A stretch of 19,933 bases of DNA from Bacillota bacterium (GTDB lineage Bacteria; Bacillota; Clostridia; DSM-8532), in assembly GCA_023415205.1 (NCBI GenBank), contig JAEZLR010000019.1, forward strand, positions 1 to 19,933, in the 5' to 3' direction. The position numbers and the translations under genes were made by a program. Positions 1 through 4,782 of this stretch are shown here, piece after piece. The notes beneath the pieces are model-generated. The model did not search any database. It saw only the letters and a list, made by a program, of their open reading frames with translations, and was not told the origin of the DNA. Each line of letters starts with the position of its first letter. The first letter of the stretch is position 1.

Positions 1-87
1 TGGATATTTACGAAAACCAACAACTTCACCTATGTATTGACCGTACCCTTCATCTGTTGCAATGACTAAGGTGTGTATCTCAAGCAT
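1..87 (-). CDS. 5' fragment of an unrecognised mobile-element gene, cut by the window edge
   Basis: Twenty-nine codons read without a stop from an ATG at 87-85 to the left edge, giving MLEIHTLVIATDEGYGQYIG and then EVVGFRKYP. An in-frame stop lies just before the ATG, and a good ribosome binding site (GGTGAGG, about 92-98) precedes it at normal spacing, so the start is well supported. The protein continues outside the window. I do not recognise the family. It is the last visible gene of the leftward cluster of the integrative element, downstream of the HTH gene at 228-668 and a tiny ORF. Confidence 0.6.
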   Translation of the reverse strand, partial: MLEIHTLVIATDEGYGQYIGEVVGFRKYP

Positions 88-119
88 TCAACCTCACCAA
101 CCTCATAAAATAGTAAATA

Positions 120-148
120 TTGACAGGCTTGACGAGAAGCTTTATAAT
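120..148 (+). promoter_or_regulatory. Perfect consensus sigma-A promoter facing rightwards, antisense to the neighbouring genes
   Basis: TTGACA at 120-125, a 17-bp spacer and TATAAT at 143-148 give an exact consensus. It points right, against the leftward genes on both sides. Transcription would start near 155. No credible rightward gene follows, but a terminator hairpin begins at 165. Confidence 0.7.
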
Positions 149-154
149 TTAGTT

Positions 155-196
155 AGTAGTTCTCAGGCTTGGTTATTGCCAATGCCTATTTTTTTA
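155..196 (+). ncRNA. Candidate short antisense RNA ending in an intrinsic terminator
   Basis: The predicted transcript starts about seven bases after the perfect -10 box. It folds into a hairpin with left arm AGGCTTGG (165-172), loop TTATTG and right arm CCAATGCCT (179-187, one bulged T), followed by A and seven T (189-195). That is a standard intrinsic terminator on the plus strand. The RNA would be about 40 nt and complementary to the 3' end of the tiny minus-strand ORF at 163-228. It could act as a counter-transcript on the leftward mRNA or be a promoter-proximal attenuator. The 5' and 3' ends are inferred. Confidence 0.35.
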
Positions 197-228
197 TCTC
201 TTTTTTCCATCATAAAGCCTTTCTCCAT
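163..228 (-). CDS. Tiny ORF (21 aa or 16 aa), translationally coupled to the HTH gene
   Basis: ATG at 228-226 overlaps the TGA of the upstream HTH gene by one base. The 21-aa product is lysine-rich (MEKGFMMEKRDKKIGIGNNQ, then A). An internal ATG five codons in has a better Shine-Dalgarno (GGAGAAAGG, 4 bases before the ATG), giving 16 aa. Length alone makes this uncertain. The coupling, the ribosome binding site and its place between two leftward genes are in its favour. No function is recognised. Confidence 0.3.
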   Translation of the reverse strand: MEKGFMMEKRDKKIGIGNNQA

Positions 229-668
229 CACCTTCCGGCAAAGACCAAAGCCATTGCAGCTCCAGCTACTTCCCTGACCTCTTTTTCAACATTTCCCCAT
301 TGAGACCGTTCATGGTGATCTACTCTACCATCACATGCCACCTCGATCATGGCAGATTGGATTCCATCTATATCCCGTACCTCTTTTTGAAGTTTGAGAA
401 CAGCAACTGCTAAATCAGTCTCATGGATCTCAGGCAGATATCTGCGGCCTATTTTGCTATGGGCCTGCAGATGTTGATATCCAAGCCACCTGTTACTGTA
501 AAGTTCAACCATTGCACAAACAACGTCATCTGGGGGTACTGTCTCGCCGGTTTCATAATCTGCCAATGACCTCTTGCTGATATGCAGTTTTTCAGCGGCA
601 AGCTCCTGTGATTTGATATTCGCAGCCAATCTGGCCTTTTTATAGATGTTCATGCACTCACTCTGCAT
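228..668 (-). CDS. HTH (XRE-type) regulator of the integrative element, 146 aa
   Basis: Residues about 10-55 form an XRE-like helix-turn-helix (SQELAAEKLHISKRSLADYE, then TGETVPPDD). A C-terminal portion of about 90 residues follows, with predicted helices (AVAVLKLQKEVRDIDGIQSA) and no motif I recognise. The frame opens three codons earlier at a GTG (677), but the GGAGGT ribosome binding site abuts that codon; the ATG at 668 lies eight bases beyond it and is the better start. The gene is leftward and coupled to the tiny ORF at 163-228. It is probably a transcriptional regulator of the element; its target is unknown. Confidence 0.7.
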   Translation of the reverse strand: MQSECMNIYKKARLAANIKSQELAAEKLHISKRSLADYETGETVPPDDVVCAMVELYSNRWLGYQHLQAHSKIGRRYLPEIHETDLAVAVLKLQKEVRDIDGIQSAMIEVACDGRVDHHERSQWGNVEKEVREVAGAAMALVFAGR

Positions 669-694
669 TTCATTCACCTCCTAACTGGCATATA

Positions 695-778
695 CTATAG
701 ACAACGTAAAAGACCATGCTTCATTTCGATAGGTGAGCCTCTTACGCTCATGTCCCCTGCGCAGGGAAAAAACTTCAT
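695..778 (-). CDS. Possible 27-aa peptide inside a structured intergenic segment
   Basis: An ATG at 778-776 opens 27 codons (MKFFPCAGDMSVRGSPIEMK, then HGLLRCL) ending in TAG at 697-695. The start has only a weak GGTG four bases upstream. The ORF lies in a segment rich in direct and inverted repeats, so the DNA or RNA structure may be what matters rather than the peptide. It sits between the excisionase-like gene and the HTH gene, on their strand. Confidence 0.25.
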   Translation of the reverse strand: MKFFPCAGDMSVRGSPIEMKHGLLRCL

Positions 779-784
779 GCTTCA
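715..784. repeat. Segment with nested inverted repeats flanked by a 9-bp direct repeat
   Basis: The 9-mer CATGCTTCA occurs at 715-723 and 776-784. Between the copies are an inverted repeat TGAGC-N7-GCTCA (734-750) and a perfect 12-bp palindrome CCCTGCGCAGGG (755-766). The segment is far richer in symmetry than its surroundings and could be a structured RNA leader, a protein-binding region or a transfer or recombination site of the element. Confidence 0.5.
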
Positions 785-810
785 CCGGGTTTACTTTCAA
801 AGGCAGGAGA

Positions 811-1053
811 TTATTTAACACGTCTTATCTTGCCGTATTCCTCTTCATCTTCATCTAAAGGCTCCGGCTTAACATTCTCCATGGCTTTTCTACTCAGATA
901 ATCGTTAACCTGATCGACATCGATGATATAGCGCCCCCGCGCATGGGGAGGACGGTAGGCAGGAATTCTTCCAGCACGGATGCCCTGGCGAAGGAAGTAT
1001 TCCGTCACTCCAAGCGTTTTGGCTGCGGCTGGCAGTAGCATTCTGTTTGGCAT
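811..1053 (-). CDS. Excisionase-like small DNA-binding protein (HTH_17 type), 80 aa
   Basis: The protein starts with a MerR/Xis-like winged helix: LPAAAKTLGVTEYFLRQGIR followed by AGRIPAYRPP, then a wing (GRYIIDVDQV) and the helix NDYLSRKAME. The acidic tail is EPLDEDEEEYGKIRRVK. Size and motif fit excisionases or small accessory DNA-binding factors of Tn916-like and ICE elements. Such proteins bend DNA at attachment sites and steer the integrase to excision, but no partner assay is possible from sequence. The ribosome binding site is AAAGGAGCG, within an 18-bp block repeated at 1590-1607. It is leftward and divergent from the gene at 1119. Confidence 0.65.
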   Translation of the reverse strand: MPNRMLLPAAAKTLGVTEYFLRQGIRAGRIPAYRPPHARGRYIIDVDQVNDYLSRKAMENVKPEPLDEDEEEYGKIRRVK

Positions 1054-1071
1054 TTCTTCACGCTCCTTTCT
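1054..1071 (-). repeat. 18-bp repeat, copy 1: translation-initiation block
   Basis: TTCTTCACGCTCCTTTCT on the plus strand is identical to 1590-1607. Read on the minus strand it contains AAAGGAGCG just upstream of the excisionase-like start codon. An exact 18-bp match in front of two genes of the same element suggests duplication of a gene-start cassette. Confidence 0.8.
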
Positions 1072-1080
1072 GTAAATTTG

Positions 1081-1089
1081 TGGTATAAT
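1081..1089 (+). promoter_or_regulatory. Extended -10 promoter for the gene at 1119
   Basis: TGG then TATAAT (1084-1089) forms an extended -10 element about 30 bases before the start codon. No good -35 is seen at 17 bp, as is usual for extended -10 promoters. Confidence 0.6.
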
Positions 1090-1118
1090 GAAATCACTAT
1101 TTTCTTAAGGAGATTGCC

Positions 1119-1445
1119 ATGAACATTCAAAAACTGATTGAAATACTTATGGAGTTGCGCAGATCAAGTTTTGAATTAAGAAAAAATCCAACTGAGGTTA
1201 GCCTTAAAGCATTAATGAAAAAGTATAACATGCTCTTTTTGGGTGAGGATTTCAATACCATCTATTCAAATGAATTAGCACACTCCATTAATACGGTTTT
1301 TAACATTCCTGTATCAAATGATGAGATCAATAAACTGATCCCGATCGCATGTAAAATGCTCAATATGGACTGTGAATCCATGGTTAATGTTTCCGATGTT
1401 TCAATGGCCAATCCTCCGGTGGCATGCTATCAAATTACGCTTTGA
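1119..1445 (+). CDS. Hypothetical 108-aa protein of the integrative element
   Basis: An open frame with a strong ribosome binding site (AAGGAG, six bases before the ATG) and an extended -10 promoter upstream. The product is mostly helical and soluble: the N-terminus is KLIEILMELRRSSFELRKNP, followed by KALMKKYNMLFLGEDF, with no membrane segment, signal peptide or known motif. It is monocistronic and runs rightwards between two leftward units. Its last 11 bases overlap the 3' end of the 50-aa ORF on the other strand. I do not recognise the family. Confidence 0.65.
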   Translation: MNIQKLIEILMELRRSSFELRKNPTEVSLKALMKKYNMLFLGEDFNTIYSNELAHSINTVFNIPVSNDEINKLIPIACKMLNMDCESMVNVSDVSMANPPVACYQITL

Positions 1446-1587
1446 TAATAGGCTTACTCAGTTTAATATCATTTACCTCAGGCATACCAAACTCATTTCG
1501 AATCTGGTTTATTGATTTTTCGCCTGCCACCAATTGTTCCATAGCTACTTCTGCTTTTCGGGACGTTTCATCTGGCTTTTTTTTCAT
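1435..1587 (-). CDS. Small hypothetical protein, 50 aa, downstream of the XRE gene
   Basis: ATG at 1587-1585 opens 50 codons beginning MKKKPDETSRKAEVAMEQLV and ending LSKPIIKA before TAA. The ribosome binding site AAAGGAG lies in the 18-bp block shared with the excisionase-like gene, a little farther from the ATG than usual. The gene begins 19 bases after the stop of the XRE gene at 1607, so the two form one leftward unit expressed from the perfect promoter at 1852-1880. The product is charged and helical with no motif I recognise. It could be a small co-regulator or antirepressor, which is a guess from position only. Confidence 0.55.
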   Translation of the reverse strand: MKKKPDETSRKAEVAMEQLVAGEKSINQIRNEFGMPEVNDIKLSKPIIKA

Positions 1588-1589
1588 TC

Positions 1590-1607
1590 TTCTTCACGCT
1601 CCTTTCT
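1590..1607 (-). repeat. 18-bp repeat, copy 2: translation-initiation block
   Basis: Identical to 1054-1071. Here it spans the end of the XRE gene (its last base is part of the XRE stop codon) and supplies the ribosome binding site of the 50-aa ORF. Confidence 0.8.
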
Positions 1608-1810
1608 TAGCTTGCTTCCTGCACCGGCTCAAAGAACCGGGTCCAGTTGAAGCCTAAGACATTAGCAATGGTCTGTGCAGTGTCAACTGAAGGAGTAGCC
1701 TTACCTATTTCAATATTTGTGATCATTGTTCGACAAACCCCACTTGCAACAGCTAACTGCTCTTGTGTCATATTTTTTGACTTTCTTATTACCTTTAGCC
1801 AGTCTCTCAT
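1607..1810 (-). CDS. Small XRE-family (Cro-like) repressor, 67 aa
   Basis: Almost the whole protein is one Cro/CI helix-turn-helix: MRDWLKVIRKSKNMTQEQLA, then VASGVCRTMITNIEIGKATP and a final helical turn ending FFEPVQEAS. The frame opens at a GTG three codons upstream, but GGGGTG sits six bases before the ATG at 1810, so that ATG is the likely start. A perfect TTGACA-N17-TATAAT promoter (1852-1880) drives it, with a 19-bp inverted repeat in the leader. It diverges from the CI-type repressor at 1955, like a Cro/CI or xis/immR switch. It probably binds the inverted repeats in the shared region; which repressor binds which repeat is not visible. Confidence 0.8.
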   Translation of the reverse strand: MRDWLKVIRKSKNMTQEQLAVASGVCRTMITNIEIGKATPSVDTAQTIANVLGFNWTRFFEPVQEAS

Positions 1811-1827
1811 GTTTTTCACCCCACTTT

Positions 1828-1846
1828 ATGTTAGTAATCCTAACAT
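1828..1846. promoter_or_regulatory. Operator-like inverted repeat 1
   Basis: ATGTTAG-N5-CTAACAT is a perfect repeat with 7-bp arms. It lies just downstream of the leftward -10 box, overlapping the start of the leftward transcript, a typical blocking position. Confidence 0.65.
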
Positions 1847-1851
1847 CTACG

Positions 1852-1880
1852 ATTATACGTCGCATTTTACAACATGTCAA
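1852..1880 (-). promoter_or_regulatory. Perfect consensus promoter for the leftward XRE gene
   Basis: On the minus strand TTGACA (1880-1875), a 17-bp spacer and TATAAT (1857-1852) give an exact sigma-A promoter. Such strength implies tight repression; operators lie on both sides. Confidence 0.85.
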
Positions 1881-1885
1881 TACTA

Positions 1886-1906
1886 AATGTTAAATTTCTT
1901 AACATT
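1886..1906. promoter_or_regulatory. Operator-like inverted repeat 2
   Basis: AATGTTAA-N5-TTAACATT is a perfect repeat with 8-bp arms and the same 5-bp spacing as repeat 1. It sits between the two divergent promoters, upstream of both -35 boxes, and could serve both. Confidence 0.65.
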
Positions 1907-1908
1907 CA

Positions 1909-1937
1909 TTGATGTTAGTTATTTTGACATGTAGAAT
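1909..1937 (+). promoter_or_regulatory. Promoter of the CI-type repressor gene
   Basis: TTGATG (1909-1914), a 17-bp spacer and TAGAAT (1932-1937) precede the gene at 1955. Inverted repeat 3 fills the spacer, so a bound repressor would cover the promoter, suggesting autoregulation. Confidence 0.7.
1912..1930. promoter_or_regulatory. Operator-like inverted repeat 3 (imperfect)
   Basis: ATGTTAG-N5-TTGACAT matches the pattern of repeats 1 and 2 with two arm mismatches. Its centre is 25 bp from that of repeat 2. Confidence 0.5.
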
Positions 1938-1954
1938 TTAATTGGAGGGCGCAT

Positions 1955-2311
1955 ATGTTAGGTGAACGCTTAAAGGAATTGAGAAAACGAAGAAACCTTC
2001 GACAATTGGATATTGCTGAAATGCTTGGTGTTAGCCGTACAACTTATACACAGTATGAAATTGGTTTAACCGAGCCAGATATTGATACTATTAAAAAGCT
2101 TGCGCAATTTTTTGGTGTATCTACTGACGTTTTGCTCGGAAATCAAGAAAAACATAAAGATGATATATCGGTTGATCCAGATACTCTCATTATTTTTAAT
2201 CGAGCCGCAAAGGAGTTGCCCCCCGACGCGCTTCAAAGATTAAAGGAATATGCTGCCAGAGAGATCGAGTATGAACTTATGAAGCGTGAAATGGATAAGG
2301 ATAAGAAGTAA
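1955..2311 (+). CDS. CI/ImmR-type transcriptional repressor, 118 aa
   Basis: Residues 1-62 are an XRE helix-turn-helix (MLGERLKELRKRRNLRQLDI, then AEMLGVSRTTYTQYEIG), ending in the common VSTDVLLG motif. The C-terminal half is a charged helical region (LPPDALQRLKEYAAREIEYE) that may serve oligomerisation or protease recognition. The ribosome binding site GGAGGG precedes the ATG. By position (directly before an ImmA-type protease and an integrase, with divergent regulators) it corresponds to ImmR of ICEBs1, the repressor that keeps the element dormant and is cleaved by ImmA. The functional match is inferred from gene order and family. Confidence 0.85.
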   Translation: MLGERLKELRKRRNLRQLDIAEMLGVSRTTYTQYEIGLTEPDIDTIKKLAQFFGVSTDVLLGNQEKHKDDISVDPDTLIIFNRAAKELPPDALQRLKEYAAREIEYELMKREMDKDKK

Positions 2312-2313
2312 CT

Positions 2314-2345
2314 AAAGTCAAGATGAAAGATCTTGGCTTTTGATT
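2314..2345 (+). terminator. Intrinsic terminator after the CI-type repressor gene
   Basis: Arms AAAGTCAAGAT (2314-2324) and ATCTTGGCTTT (2330-2340) pair fully with one G-U, around a 5-base loop, and are followed by TTGATTT. It starts three bases after the stop codon and would separate repressor transcription from that of the protease. Confidence 0.6.
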
Positions 2346-2389
2346 TATGTCAAAATATATTGGCTAATATCCCATGTTTTTGTATTATA

Positions 2390-2418
2390 TAGACTTTTTT
2401 GCATTCATCGGGTATAAT
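2390..2418 (+). promoter_or_regulatory. Promoter of the ImmA-type protease gene
   Basis: TAGACT (2390-2395), a 17-bp spacer and TATAAT (2413-2418). The last four bases of the -10 box are the first four of the LexA-like palindrome. It probably also serves the integrase, 49 bases after the protease gene. Confidence 0.65.
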
Positions 2419-2444
2419 AAAAAGAACACATGTTCTTTTTATTA
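2415..2444. promoter_or_regulatory. 30-bp perfect palindrome with a LexA (SOS) box core
   Basis: Arms TAATAAAAAGAACA and TGTTCTTTTTATTA are exact complements around a central CA. The core at 2424-2435 is GAAC-ACAT-GTTC, which fits the Bacillus LexA (DinR) box GAAC-N4-GTTC, including the R-N-R-Y middle. It overlaps the -10 box and predicted start of transcription, where LexA would block. A weak AT-rich terminator hairpin is the main alternative. Confidence 0.6.
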
Positions 2445-2468
2445 ACTTTAAAGGGGCTTGAGGTACAT

Positions 2469-2981
2469 TTGAGTAGACTATCGTATCAGACTATGCAAGA
2501 AATTAAGGATACGGCAGCTCAGTATGACAACGGTGATTATCCAATAAGAATCAACACCATTATTAAGTTAATCGATAAATGTAAGTTGAAACCTTATGAC
2601 TTACCCGACTATGTTGATGCAAAAACAGTTTATGACCCAGTTAATGATTACTCATTAATTCTGGTTAACCAAAGTAAACTAAAAAAAATTGAAATTCCCC
2701 GAATGAGATTTTCAATCGCCCATGAAATTGGCCATATCGTTCTTGATCACTTGCATAAGCCCTATTATGCAGAAATGGAAGATGAAGCTGATGAGTTTGC
2801 GGGATGTGTTCTTATGCCAGAAGACGCATTCTTATGGTATCATCCAAAAGCAAGAGCTAATATATTTTATGTTTCTCGCGCGGCCGCACATACACGGGCT
2901 GAAAACATAAAATTACGAACTATATTTGAGGACTTTAAAAGTAACTATAAATTTTACTGTATGCAAAATATCATCTCTTAA
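2469..2981 (+). CDS. ImmA/IrrE-family zinc metalloprotease, 170 aa
   Basis: The protein has the zinc-protease signature HEIGH (residues about 85-89 from the chosen start) in FSIAHEIGHIVLDHLHKP, then EDEADEFAGCVLMPEDAF, the usual third-ligand helix and LMP motif of the ImmA/IrrE (DUF955) family. ImmA cleaves the element repressor after RecA-dependent signalling in ICEBs1. The start is set at TTG 2469, five bases after a GAGG Shine-Dalgarno. An in-frame ATG at 2430 lies inside the palindrome next to the predicted transcript start and has no ribosome binding site. It follows the CI-type repressor and precedes the integrase. Regulation probably includes LexA. Confidence 0.85.
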   Translation: MSRLSYQTMQEIKDTAAQYDNGDYPIRINTIIKLIDKCKLKPYDLPDYVDAKTVYDPVNDYSLILVNQSKLKKIEIPRMRFSIAHEIGHIVLDHLHKPYYAEMEDEADEFAGCVLMPEDAFLWYHPKARANIFYVSRAAAHTRAENIKLRTIFEDFKSNYKFYCMQNIIS

Positions 2982-3030
2982 GAGCCTTGGCTTGAAATGA
3001 AAAATAATACTAAAAAGCGAGGAGATACAA

Positions 3031-4434
3031 TTGGCATCTATAAAAAAACGAGGTGAGCATACATATCTTGTAACTGTAAGTAATGGCTATGATATTAGTG
3101 GCAAAAAGCTTACAGAGCATACAACCATACATATGGATCCAACCTTACCTCCCAAAAAATACGCATCCGAGCTAACCCGAATTGCCGATGAATTCGAAAA
3201 TAGAGTTAAGAACGGAACCTACCTTGATGGTGCCAAAATTACTTTTGCTGAATTTGCAGACAAATGGATTCGGGATTACGCTGAAAAGAATCTTGAGAAA
3301 AAAACGGTTTATAGGTATAAAGATTTATTAACTTCCCGGATACTGCCAGCCATCGGGCATATAAAATTAGATAGGTTCCAACCCACGCAGTTGATTTCTT
3401 TTTATAATAACCTGTCTGAGAAAGGTATCCGTAGAGATTCAAAATACATTGCCAAGCCTCAATTAAAAGAGATAGTTTCTAGTAAAAGGCTTACAATTAA
3501 TGCTTTGGCACAGTCCGCAGATATAAGTAAATTAACTGCAGGAAACGCCTTGCGTGGGAAGATAATTACAGCTAAAAGTGCACAAAAGATAAGCAAAGCA
3601 CTTAATGTTAAATTTAAATCAGTATTTGAAGTGTATGGCGAAATTAAAGCGCTCTCTACCAGCACTATACATCATCATCATACACTGATATCCGCTATTT
3701 TAAGGGATGCAGTTGAATGGCAAATTATCGAAGCAAGTCCAGCCGATAGAGTACCGGTTCCTAAGGTGGGTAAATCAATACCAAAACATTATACACAGGA
3801 GCAAACCGCTGCACTAATTGAAGCTCTCAAAGATGAACCTATTAAGTACAGAACCATGATTATACTGGATGCATTTACTGGTCTGAGAACTGGGGAATTC
3901 ATGGGACTTGATTGGGATGATGTTAACCTTGAGACAAAAACTATCTCAATTAATAAGGTTAGCCAATACATCTGTGGTCTCGGAACGTTCACAAAGGATA
4001 AGCCGAAAAACGATCACTCTATCCGAATATTATCACTACCTCCGTTCGTAGTTTCGCTCTTGAAGGAATATAGACTATGGTGGGAGGAAAACAAACAGTT
4101 GTGCGAAGGCGTGTGGCAAGGGAGTAATAGATTGTTTGTTACCTGGGATGGTAGGCCACTTTATACCTACGCTTTACTTAACTGGATGCCAGAGTTCTTA
4201 AAAAGGCATAATCTTCCCCACATAAGTCCTCATAGCCTACGGCATACCTTTGCCTCACTGCTTGCGAAAAAAATTCCCATCCCGGAGCTTGCAAAGCTAC
4301 TGGGGCATGGTAAGCCCAGCACAACATCTGATATATATGTGCACTTTCTCAAGGAAGAAAACAGTATCGCACCAACGCTGTTGGAAGATATGTTGATTCA
4401 GAAAAATGATAAAGAGCCCAAAAAGCAGGAGTAA
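3031..4434 (+). CDS. Tyrosine recombinase/integrase with an internal HTH-like insertion, 467 aa
   Basis: Site-specific recombinase of the Tn916/phage integrase type that inserts and excises the element. Starts at TTG with GGAG seven bases upstream. Residues 1-60 are an arm-binding domain (SIKKRGEHTYLVTVSNGYD), about 70-130 the first half of the SAM-like core-binding domain (TFAEFADKWIRDYAE), and about 212-245 its second half. Catalytic residues are R286 (FTGLRTGE), probably K324, H401 and R404 (SPHSLRHTF), H426 (LLGHGK) and Y436 (DIYVHF), so it looks active. Residues about 135-210 form an insertion resembling an XRE helix-turn-helix (LTINALAQSADISKLTAGNA). The gene points at the tRNA-Leu 3' end, the probable target. 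It probably shares a transcript with the protease gene. Confidence 0.95.
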   Translation: MASIKKRGEHTYLVTVSNGYDISGKKLTEHTTIHMDPTLPPKKYASELTRIADEFENRVKNGTYLDGAKITFAEFADKWIRDYAEKNLEKKTVYRYKDLLTSRILPAIGHIKLDRFQPTQLISFYNNLSEKGIRRDSKYIAKPQLKEIVSSKRLTINALAQSADISKLTAGNALRGKIITAKSAQKISKALNVKFKSVFEVYGEIKALSTSTIHHHHTLISAILRDAVEWQIIEASPADRVPVPKVGKSIPKHYTQEQTAALIEALKDEPIKYRTMIILDAFTGLRTGEFMGLDWDDVNLETKTISINKVSQYICGLGTFTKDKPKNDHSIRILSLPPFVVSLLKEYRLWWEENKQLCEGVWQGSNRLFVTWDGRPLYTYALLNWMPEFLKRHNLPHISPHSLRHTFASLLAKKIPIPELAKLLGHGKPSTTSDIYVHFLKEENSIAPTLLEDMLIQKNDKEPKKQE

Positions 4435-4451
4435 AACCTGCTTTTTCTTTT
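4420..4451 (+). terminator. Intrinsic terminator overlapping the integrase stop codon
   Basis: Arms AAAAAGCAGG (4420-4429) and CCTGCTTTTT (4437-4446) pair perfectly around a 7-base loop, with a further TTT run. The integrase stop codon is in the loop. Confidence 0.85.
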
Positions 4452-4489
4452 CGATTTATAGCCAATATTGAATAAGGTTTTTGATTGCT

Positions 4490-4511
4490 ATAGTAGACAA
4501 ATAGTAAACAA
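4490..4511. repeat. Tandem 11-bp repeat between integrase and tRNA, candidate integrase arm sites
   Basis: ATAGTAGACAA followed directly by ATAGTAAACAA, 10 of 11 bases identical. Short tandem repeats near attachment sites are often arm-type binding sites for the N-terminal domain of such integrases. That role is inferred. Confidence 0.45.
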
Positions 4512-4539
4512 ATATTTCACATCAAGTATATATCAAAAT

Positions 4540-4578
4540 AAAAAAAACCCCCGAAAGCGTTTAGCTATCGGGGTTTTA
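4540..4578 (-). terminator. Intrinsic terminator of tRNA-Leu
   Basis: On the minus strand AAAACCCCGATAGC pairs with CGCTTTCGGGGGTTTT (one bulged G, one T-T mismatch) and is followed by a run of T. It begins immediately after the tRNA 3' end. Confidence 0.85.
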
Positions 4579-4625
4579 TTGGTGCTCGAGACCGGAGTCG
4601 AACCGGTACGGAGGGTTAGTCCGAC
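4540..4625. other. Probable right attachment site of the integrative element (tRNA-Leu 3' end)
   Basis: The integrase gene ends about 130 bp from the 3' end of tRNA-Leu and converges on it, the usual layout for integration into a tRNA 3' end, which the element restores on insertion. The crossover should lie in the T-arm/acceptor part of the tRNA or the terminator just after it. I see no second copy of this segment in the window, so the other end lies to the left of base 1. The exact core is not visible. Confidence 0.5.
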
Positions 4626-4667
4626 GGATTTTAAGTCCGTTGTGTCTGCCTGTTCCACCACTCGAGC
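4580..4667 (-). tRNA. tRNA-Leu (anticodon UAA)
   Basis: Acceptor arms GCTCGAG and CTCGAGC pair fully, followed by A and an encoded CCA (4580-4582). The anticodon stem ACGGA/TCCGT encloses CTTAAAA, giving UAA. A long class II variable arm and the T-arm ACCGG-TTCGACT-CCGGT confirm a leucine tRNA. Its own promoter lies at 4683-4711. The 3' end is the probable insertion target of the adjacent element. Confidence 0.97.
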
Positions 4668-4682
4668 TTGTGATGCATAATT

Positions 4683-4711
4683 ATTCTACAATAGGTCTCC
4701 CCGGGTGTCAA
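4683..4711 (-). promoter_or_regulatory. Promoter of tRNA-Leu
   Basis: On the minus strand TTGACA, a 17-bp spacer and TAGAAT; the tRNA starts 15 bases after the -10 box. A strong, near-consensus promoter. Confidence 0.85.
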
Positions 4712-4753
4712 TACGCCTTTTCTTGTCAGCGTTTGAGGCTTCTTTAAGGTGAT

Positions 4754-4782
4754 TTGACCATTTAAGTTCAAATCCGTAGAAG
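4754..4782 (+). promoter_or_regulatory. Possible promoter of the DUF6512-like gene
   Basis: TTGACC, a 17-bp spacer and TAGAAG about 90 bases upstream of the start codon. The -10 is weak, so this is tentative. Confidence 0.35.

Noticed and set aside
62..277. 71-codon open frame on the plus strand
   Set aside because: No ribosome binding site, low-complexity composition, and it starts upstream of the promoter at 120-148 while covering the start of a better-supported minus gene.
2430..2468. Upstream ATG extension of the ImmA-type protease
   Set aside because: The ATG lies within the palindrome next to the predicted transcript start and has no Shine-Dalgarno; TTG 2469 has one.
4468..4680. 70-codon open frame across the tRNA gene
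   Set aside because: It overlaps the tRNA and its terminator, and its protein is translated tRNA sequence.
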